Translations under genes and position numbers: made by a program
Assembly: GCA_965652545.1 (NCBI GenBank)
Contig: CBFGWV010000067.1
Span: forward strand, 1-18,320
Source of the DNA: CBFGWV01 sp965652545
Lineage (GTDB): Bacteria; Pseudomonadota; Gammaproteobacteria; Competibacterales; Competibacteraceae
DNA: 18,320 bases
Direction: 5' to 3'
The notes under the pieces: generated by a model
Told to the model about the DNA's origin: nothing
Database searches by the model: none
Seen by the model: the letters and a program-made list of their open reading frames with translations, nothing else
Shown: positions 14,524-18,320 of the stretch, in pieces
Layout of the letters: every line of letters starts with the position of its first letter
How positions within the stretch are numbered: position 1 is the first letter of the stretch

Positions 14524-15836
14524 AAGGCAGGCCCCATCAACAGGTTGGGCAACCAGGTGGCGATACCGGGGAACACGCACAGGATGACGATCGCCAGGAC
14601 CATCAGCAGCACGAACGGCAACGCGCCCCAGAGGATGGTCGTCAGGCGGATATCCGGGGCGATACCGTTGATGACGTACAGGTTCAGCCCCACCGGTGGG
14701 GTGATCAACCCGATCTCCAGGTTGATGGTCAGCACCACCGCAAACCAGTACGGGTCGAAGCCCGCCTGGGTGATGATCGGCAGCAGGATCGGCGCGGTCA
14801 TGAGAATTACCGCCACCGGCGGCAGGAAGAAGCCGGCAACCAACAGGAACAGGTTGACCAGGCCCATCATCACCCAGCGGCTGACCTCCAACGCGGCGAT
14901 CCACTCGGCGATCGACTGCGTCACGAACAGGCTGGAGAGCGTGTAGGAGAACAGCTCAGAGGCGGCGATGATCATCATGATCATGACGCTCTCGCGAGTG
15001 CTGATACGAAACACCTCCCAGATCTGCCCTGGACGCCACAGACGGTAGATCACCGCCACCAGCAGGATGCAGAACACCGCGCCGACGCCGGCGGCCTCCG
15101 AGGGGGTGGCCACGCCACCGTAGAGCACGTACAGAATGCCGGCGATGATGGCCAGGAACGGCAGCACCCGCGGCAACAACGCGAACTTCTCCTTGAGCGT
15201 GAAGTGCCGCGTGATCGCACCGGCGTTCTGACCGTTGCGCCATGCGTAGAACACCGCCCAGCCCATGAACATCGTCGTCAGCATCAGCCCCGGCACCAAG
15301 CCGGCGATGAACAGCCGGCCGATGGAGGTCTCGGTGGAGATGCCGTAGACGATCATCGTCACGCTGGGTGGGATCAGTATCCCCAGCGTGCCGCCAGCGG
15401 CGATGGACCCGGCGGCCAGGGAGTCGGGAAAGCCGCGTTTGCGCATCTCGGGAATGCCCATGCGGCCGATGGCCGCGCAGGTGGCCGGGGACGAGCCGCT
15501 CAATGCGGCGAAGATCGAGCACGCCCCAATATTGGATACGACCAGCCCGGCGGGCACCCGGTACAACCAGCGATCCAGCGCCTCGTACAGATCGCGCCCG
15601 GCCGGTGAGGCCGCCACCACCGCGCCCATGACAATGAACATGGGGATGGACACCAGGGTGAATTCGCTCAGGCCGGCGAAGAAAATCTCGCTGACGAAGT
15701 TCAGGCTGTCCAAGCCATCGAACCACGCCAGGAACGCGATGGACACGAACCCCAGCGCGAAAGCCACCGGCATACCCGTGGCCAGCAGCACCACGATGAC
15801 CACACAGGCCAGGGCACCAACCTCCAGCGGACTCAT
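14520..15836 (-). CDS. dctM: TRAP transporter large permease subunit, probably for malonate
   Basis: This 438-residue DctM-family integral membrane protein has about twelve hydrophobic helices and is of normal length. Signatures are SIPMFIVMGAVVAASPAGRD in the first third, the conserved SGSSPATCAAIGRMGIPEM, GTLGILIPPSVTMIVYG, and TPPVGLNLYVINGIAP near the C-terminus. It forms the ion-coupled translocation channel with DctQ and receives substrate from the binding protein DctP. It starts in an ATGA overlap with dctQ and ends in another with mdcA. Malonate specificity is inferred entirely from this operon position; MatPQM of Sinorhizobium is a reported malonate TRAP system. Confidence 0.93.
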   Translation of the reverse strand: MSPLEVGALACVVIVVLLATGMPVAFALGFVSIAFLAWFDGLDSLNFVSEIFFAGLSEFTLVSIPMFIVMGAVVAASPAGRDLYEALDRWLYRVPAGLVVSNIGACSIFAALSGSSPATCAAIGRMGIPEMRKRGFPDSLAAGSIAAGGTLGILIPPSVTMIVYGISTETSIGRLFIAGLVPGLMLTTMFMGWAVFYAWRNGQNAGAITRHFTLKEKFALLPRVLPFLAIIAGILYVLYGGVATPSEAAGVGAVFCILLVAVIYRLWRPGQIWEVFRISTRESVMIMMIIAASELFSYTLSSLFVTQSIAEWIAALEVSRWVMMGLVNLFLLVAGFFLPPVAVILMTAPILLPIITQAGFDPYWFAVVLTINLEIGLITPPVGLNLYVINGIAPDIRLTTILWGALPFVLLMVLAIVILCVFPGIATWLPNLLMGPAL

Positions 15837-16378
15837 GCGCGGATCTCCGGGTCAGAGACAGATACACCGTCCGCGGCAGGCATGCCGAATGGCAGCTCGC
15901 GGCCGCTGATCAGGCAGTACACATCCACCGCGTATTGCAGGGTCAGCAGGCCCACGCCCAGCGGCAGGGGCAGCAGCGGTATCCACAACGGCGGCCCCCA
16001 GACCGTCTCGGTCACCCACCCCTCGCTCCAGGCTTCGTGGAAGTAGTGCCAACCTGTCCAGGCCAGCACCGCACAGAAGCCCATCGACAGGAGCGAAGCC
16101 ACCAGCGCAAGAATCAGGCGCCCGGTCTGGCCGAGATAGTGCGGCAGCAGATCGACATTGACATGGCCACGGGTGAGCAGCACGTATGGGCTGCCGATCA
16201 GCGTAGCGGCCACGATAGCGTAGGTGACGAACTCGGTCTGCCAGATGGTCGATGCGTTGAGGATGTAACGCATGAACACCATCTGGCTGACGACCAGGCA
16301 GGCGGCGATCAGGCACAGGGCGGCGAAGACGCCACAGGCTCTCGACAGCCAGTGAACGGCACGAATCACGGCATCCAA
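15833..16378 (-). CDS. dctQ: TRAP transporter small permease subunit
   Basis: This 181-residue DctQ-family membrane protein has four predicted helices (about 15-36, 47-66, 87-107, 129-149) and the family signature RGHVNVDLLP (70-79) after helix 2. It partners DctM. The chosen start is a TTG at 16378, eight bases after a strong AAGGAG (16392-16387). A GTG at 16369 is the only nearby alternative, and the ATG at 16374 is out of frame and stops at once. The rare start codon together with the stem-loop just upstream may keep membrane subunit levels below those of DctP. Confidence 0.9.
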   Translation of the reverse strand: MDAVIRAVHWLSRACGVFAALCLIAACLVVSQMVFMRYILNASTIWQTEFVTYAIVAATLIGSPYVLLTRGHVNVDLLPHYLGQTGRLILALVASLLSMGFCAVLAWTGWHYFHEAWSEGWVTETVWGPPLWIPLLPLPLGVGLLTLQYAVDVYCLISGRELPFGMPAADGVSVSDPEIRA

Positions 16379-16386
16379 GGGCGCAT

Positions 16387-16398
16387 CTCCTTAAGGAG
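16387..16398. promoter_or_regulatory. dctQ Shine-Dalgarno within a 12-base perfect palindrome
   Basis: CTCCTTAAGGAG contains the dctQ ribosome-binding site (AAGGAG on the minus strand). Its complementary half is the last bases of the 3' arm of the adjacent stem-loop. The Shine-Dalgarno could thus pair locally (4-base stem, TTAA loop) unless the CTCC half is held in the larger hairpin. Confidence 0.45.
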
Positions 16399-16430
16399 CC
16401 TGAGGACTGTCGTCAGTCCGACAGGCTCCT
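16394..16430 (-). ncRNA. Intergenic mRNA stem-loop between dctP and dctQ
   Basis: AGGAGCCTG (16394-16402) and CAGGCTCCT (16422-16430) are perfectly complementary over 9 bases. GGACT (16404-16408) and AGTCC (16415-16419) extend the helix across a small asymmetric bulge to a 6-base loop. No U-run follows on the transcribed strand, so it is not a standard intrinsic terminator. Such hairpins behind binding-protein genes commonly protect the upstream message or lower downstream expression, giving excess DctP over DctQM. Confidence 0.7.
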
Positions 16431-16466
16431 GTCGGTGTCACGGGATGGGGCTTGCCCCTGCGTCGG

Positions 16467-17465
16467 TTACTCGACCGCCAGAGCCTTGTCGAGCAGCTCC
16501 TGCCCGCCGGGAACCTCATCGGCAAAGGTCTTGTAGGAGGTCTCCTGGGCTATCGCCTTCCACGCAGCCGCTTGCTCGCTCGACATGTGGACGACTTCGA
16601 CGCCGGCTTTCTCGAAGACCTCTTCCATCTCACCGTCCAGGTTCTTGGCCTGCTCGAAGAAATAGTCCTCGGCCTTCTGCCCGGCGGCGGTCAGCGCCTC
16701 CTGCTGCTCGGGCGTAAGGTCCTGCCAAGTGCGCTCGGAGATCAGCACCGGCTCGTACATGAACCAGAGCGCCGCATCGCCTGGGGCAGTCAGGCACTTG
16801 ACCTGCTCGAACAGACGGTAGGAGACGAAGCTGCCCGAACTGGTATTGGCGCCATCGAGCACGCCGGTCTGCATACCGGTGTAGATCTCCGAGCTGGGCA
16901 TGGAGCTGATCGAGGCGCCGGCGGCGGCCAGCATCTGCTCGAACGCCGGGCCGGCGGCCCGAAACACCTGCCCCTGCACATCCTCAGGGTTGAGCACGCA
17001 ATTCTTGGACGAGGCGAATCCGCCGGCCAGCCAGGCATCGGCCAGCACCCGGATACCCGCCTCATTGATGATGGCTTTGATGTCGTCCATGAACGGCGAG
17101 TCGTTCAGACGCTTGGCGTGGTCGTGGTTCTTGACCAGACCGGGCATCAAGGTGGCACTGAACTGCGGGTGGCGCCCGCTCATGTAATCCAGCGGGAGTG
17201 CAGTAATGTCCAACTGCCCTTTGATCATGGCCGGCCATTGCTCGCGCGCCTTGAATAACGACTGCGCCGGATACACCCGGATCGTCAGGCCGACATCGGC
17301 GGCCTCGACCTCGCGGGCGATCAATTGGACCATCTCGTCGCGCACATCGCCCTTTCCGCCGGGGAACTGATGCGAGGCCTTCAAGACGGTGTCCGCGTTC
17401 GCGGCCAGGCTGGTGAACAGCGTGGCGCAGGCCGCGAGTGTCAGAGTGAGCGTGGTTTTTTGCAT
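16467..17465 (-). CDS. dctP: TRAP transporter substrate-binding protein, probably for malonate
   Basis: This is a 332-residue periplasmic DctP-family protein. The signal peptide MQKTTLTLTLAACATLFTSL and following residues should be cleaved after Ala-Asn-Ala (about residue 23). The family core includes VYPAQSLFKAREQWPAMIKG (64-83), QVFRAAGPAFEQMLAAAGAS (166-185) with Arg169 as the likely carboxylate-binding arginine, and EIYTGMQTGVLDGANTS (193-209). TRAP binding proteins use that Arg to hold a substrate carboxylate, in keeping with malonate. It is the first gene of the operon, with GAAGG ahead of the ATG at 17465. Cys156 and Cys224 may form a disulfide in the periplasm. Confidence 0.94.
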   Translation of the reverse strand: MQKTTLTLTLAACATLFTSLAANADTVLKASHQFPGGKGDVRDEMVQLIAREVEAADVGLTIRVYPAQSLFKAREQWPAMIKGQLDITALPLDYMSGRHPQFSATLMPGLVKNHDHAKRLNDSPFMDDIKAIINEAGIRVLADAWLAGGFASSKNCVLNPEDVQGQVFRAAGPAFEQMLAAAGASISSMPSSEIYTGMQTGVLDGANTSSGSFVSYRLFEQVKCLTAPGDAALWFMYEPVLISERTWQDLTPEQQEALTAAGQKAEDYFFEQAKNLDGEMEEVFEKAGVEVVHMSSEQAAAWKAIAQETSYKTFADEVPGGQELLDKALAVE

Positions 17466-17480
17466 GCCTTCAATCCTCTC

Positions 17481-17490
17481 TTGTATATTT
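17481..17490. promoter_or_regulatory. Second TTGTAT operator-like site
   Basis: TTGTATATTT matches the first seven bases of TTGTATACAA and lies exactly 21 bases (two helical turns) from the better site at 17502. It lies between the predicted dctP transcription start and the dctP ATG. It may be a weak half-site bound cooperatively. It also contains TATATT (17484-17489), a possible -10 box for the divergent GntR gene. Confidence 0.45.
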
Positions 17491-17501
17491 AACTACGGTT
17501 T

Positions 17502-17511
17502 TTGTATGCAA
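17502..17511. promoter_or_regulatory. Candidate MdcY-like GntR operator
   Basis: TTGTATGCAA differs at one base from TTGTATACAA, the core of the site I recall for MdcY, the GntR repressor of the Acinetobacter malonate operon (ATTGTATACAAT). It lies immediately downstream of the predicted dctP -10 box, over the expected transcription start, where a bound repressor would block RNA polymerase. The gene next door encodes a regulator of the right family. Confidence 0.65.
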
Positions 17512-17512
17512 G

Positions 17513-17541
17513 AACCTATGCTTGAAGTTCTACATTGTCAA
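17513..17541 (-). promoter_or_regulatory. Promoter of the dctPQM-mdc operon
   Basis: On the minus strand a perfect TTGACA (17541-17536) is followed after 17 bases by TAGGTT (17518-17513), which keeps the three most conserved -10 positions. The start of transcription would be near 17506, inside the operator-like site, leaving a leader of about 40 bases before dctP. Confidence 0.6.
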
Positions 17542-17624
17542 GAAAGCATCCAGAAGTCGTCTGAAGAGGACAATATGTCGTTATGCTGTTGCGACAACGT
17601 CGCGCCGGTTTGGAGAACTAAGCG

Positions 17625-18320
17625 GTGAGTAAATCTGCTGTGCCACGCACCCGGGGGCTGCGGGACACCCTCGAGGACGACATCGTCAATGGGAAGTACC
17701 AGCCCGGTGAGCGGCTGGACGAAGCGGTCCTGGCGGAGCGCTTCAAGGTCTCGCGCACGCCGATCCGCGAGGCGTTTCAACACCTGGCCGCCTCCGGCCT
17801 GGTCGAGATCGTGCCCAAGCGCGGCGCCTATGTCGCGCAGGTGGGGTTGCCGCAACTCATCGAGATGTTCGAAGTCATGGCCGAACTCGAGGGCATGTGC
17901 GCCCGCCTAGCGGCACGGCGCATCACCGAGACCGAAGCCGCCCGGCTCAATGATGCGATGGCCGCGTGCCGGGTAGCCGCCGAGCAGAACGATTCCGACG
18001 CGTATTACTATGCCAACGAGGCCTTCCATTACCTGATTTACCACGCCAGCCACAACGGCTTTCTGGTGCAGCAGGCCGGGCAGCTCCACACCCGCCTGAA
18101 ACCCTATCGACGACTCCAGCTTCGGGTCCGCAACCGGGTTCGCAAGTCGTTGGACGAGCACCAGTCGATCGTCGATGCCATCCTCGCCGGTAACGAAGCG
18201 CGCGCGGAGGACCAGGCCAAACAGCACATCCTGATCCAAGGCGAGCGTTTTGCCGACTTCGTCGCCTCGGTGACACCGATGCCGCCAGCGGCGGCGGGGA
18301 GCATGGCGGAACGCGTCTAG
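17625..18320 (+). CDS. GntR-family (FadR/FCD subfamily) regulator of the malonate operon, MdcY-like
   Basis: This is a 231-residue GntR regulator. The N-terminal winged helix spans about residues 8-75, with the recognition helix in VSRTPIREAFQHLAASGLVE (42-61) and the wing KRGAYVAQV (65-73). The all-helical FCD effector domain (about 80-212) has probable metal ligands Asn131/His135, His179 and His201, the pattern used by FCD regulators that bind carboxylic acids. The start is GTG at 17625 with GGAGA eight bases upstream. It is divergent from dctP across 159 bases that hold TTGTAT sites. By analogy with MdcY it should repress transport and decarboxylase genes until malonate is present. This is inference; the pairing of gene and site is seen. 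The stop codon is the last triplet of the window. Confidence 0.92.
   Translation: MSKSAVPRTRGLRDTLEDDIVNGKYQPGERLDEAVLAERFKVSRTPIREAFQHLAASGLVEIVPKRGAYVAQVGLPQLIEMFEVMAELEGMCARLAARRITETEAARLNDAMAACRVAAEQNDSDAYYYANEAFHYLIYHASHNGFLVQQAGQLHTRLKPYRRLQLRVRNRVRKSLDEHQSIVDAILAGNEARAEDQAKQHILIQGERFADFVASVTPMPPAAAGSMAERV

Noticed and set aside
14524..14904. Upstream extension of mdcA into dctM
   Set aside because: The extra 127 residues are an out-of-frame reading of the dctM C-terminal region; the ATG at 14523 gives the family length.
13771..14946. Long plus-strand open frame of 391 codons opposite mdcA and the end of dctM
   Set aside because: Low-complexity, basic or acidic shadow composition; it spans a gene junction on the other strand, whereas mdcA and dctM are unmistakable.
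16447..16458. GGGGCTTGCCCC palindrome just after dctP as a terminator
   Set aside because: The stem is only four to five pairs with a tiny loop and no U-tract; the larger hairpin at 16394-16430 is the better structure.

Overview
The window is GC-rich (roughly two-thirds G+C by eye), densely packed bacterial chromosome. The protein families, malonate decarboxylase gene order and a dispersed hairpin repeat suggest a gammaproteobacterium, perhaps a halophilic or marine Halomonas-like or Ectothiorhodospiraceae-like lineage. This is inference; no rRNA or other taxonomic marker is present. I saw no tRNA, rRNA, CRISPR array, transposase or phage gene.

Left part (1-8262): a patchwork of stand-alone genes. 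There is a possible start of a small membrane protein leaving the left edge on the minus strand. Then come a membrane-anchored beta-propeller protein of unknown function (83-1813), an Rrf2-type repressor overlapping a thioredoxin-reductase-like flavoprotein with a CPYC site (1924-3277), a PuuE-like polysaccharide deacetylase divergent from a LysR regulator (3287-5175), an AlkD-type DNA glycosylase (5291-5971), an SDR oxidoreductase (6096-6863) and an MFS transporter (7030-8262).

Right part (8287-18320): a complete malonate catabolic locus. On the minus strand the order is dctP-dctQ-dctM-mdcA-mdcC-mdcD-mdcE-mdcG-mdcB-mdcH, with a GntR/FCD regulator transcribed divergently. The TRAP transporter would import malonate. 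MdcB makes the triphosphoribosyl-dephospho-CoA precursor, MdcG attaches it to the acyl carrier protein MdcC, and MdcH loads malonyl from malonyl-CoA. MdcA then exchanges acetyl for malonate on the carrier, and MdcD/MdcE decarboxylate malonyl-S-ACP to acetyl-S-ACP. Most genes are translationally coupled (ATGA or TGATG overlaps).

The order mdcACDEGBH plus a GntR repressor matches, from memory, the Acinetobacter mdcLMACDEGBH/MdcY system, but the two-gene MdcLM transporter is replaced by a three-gene TRAP system. The divergent 159-bp intergenic region holds a perfect -35 box and two TTGTAT operator-like sites 21 bp apart, one nine-of-ten identical to the remembered MdcY core TTGTATACAA. Other unusual points are a strong stem-loop before dctQ that abuts its Shine-Dalgarno, a dispersed hairpin repeat fused in frame to the 5' end of mdcG, and an apparently leaderless Rrf2 gene whose start codon lies inside an inverted repeat.
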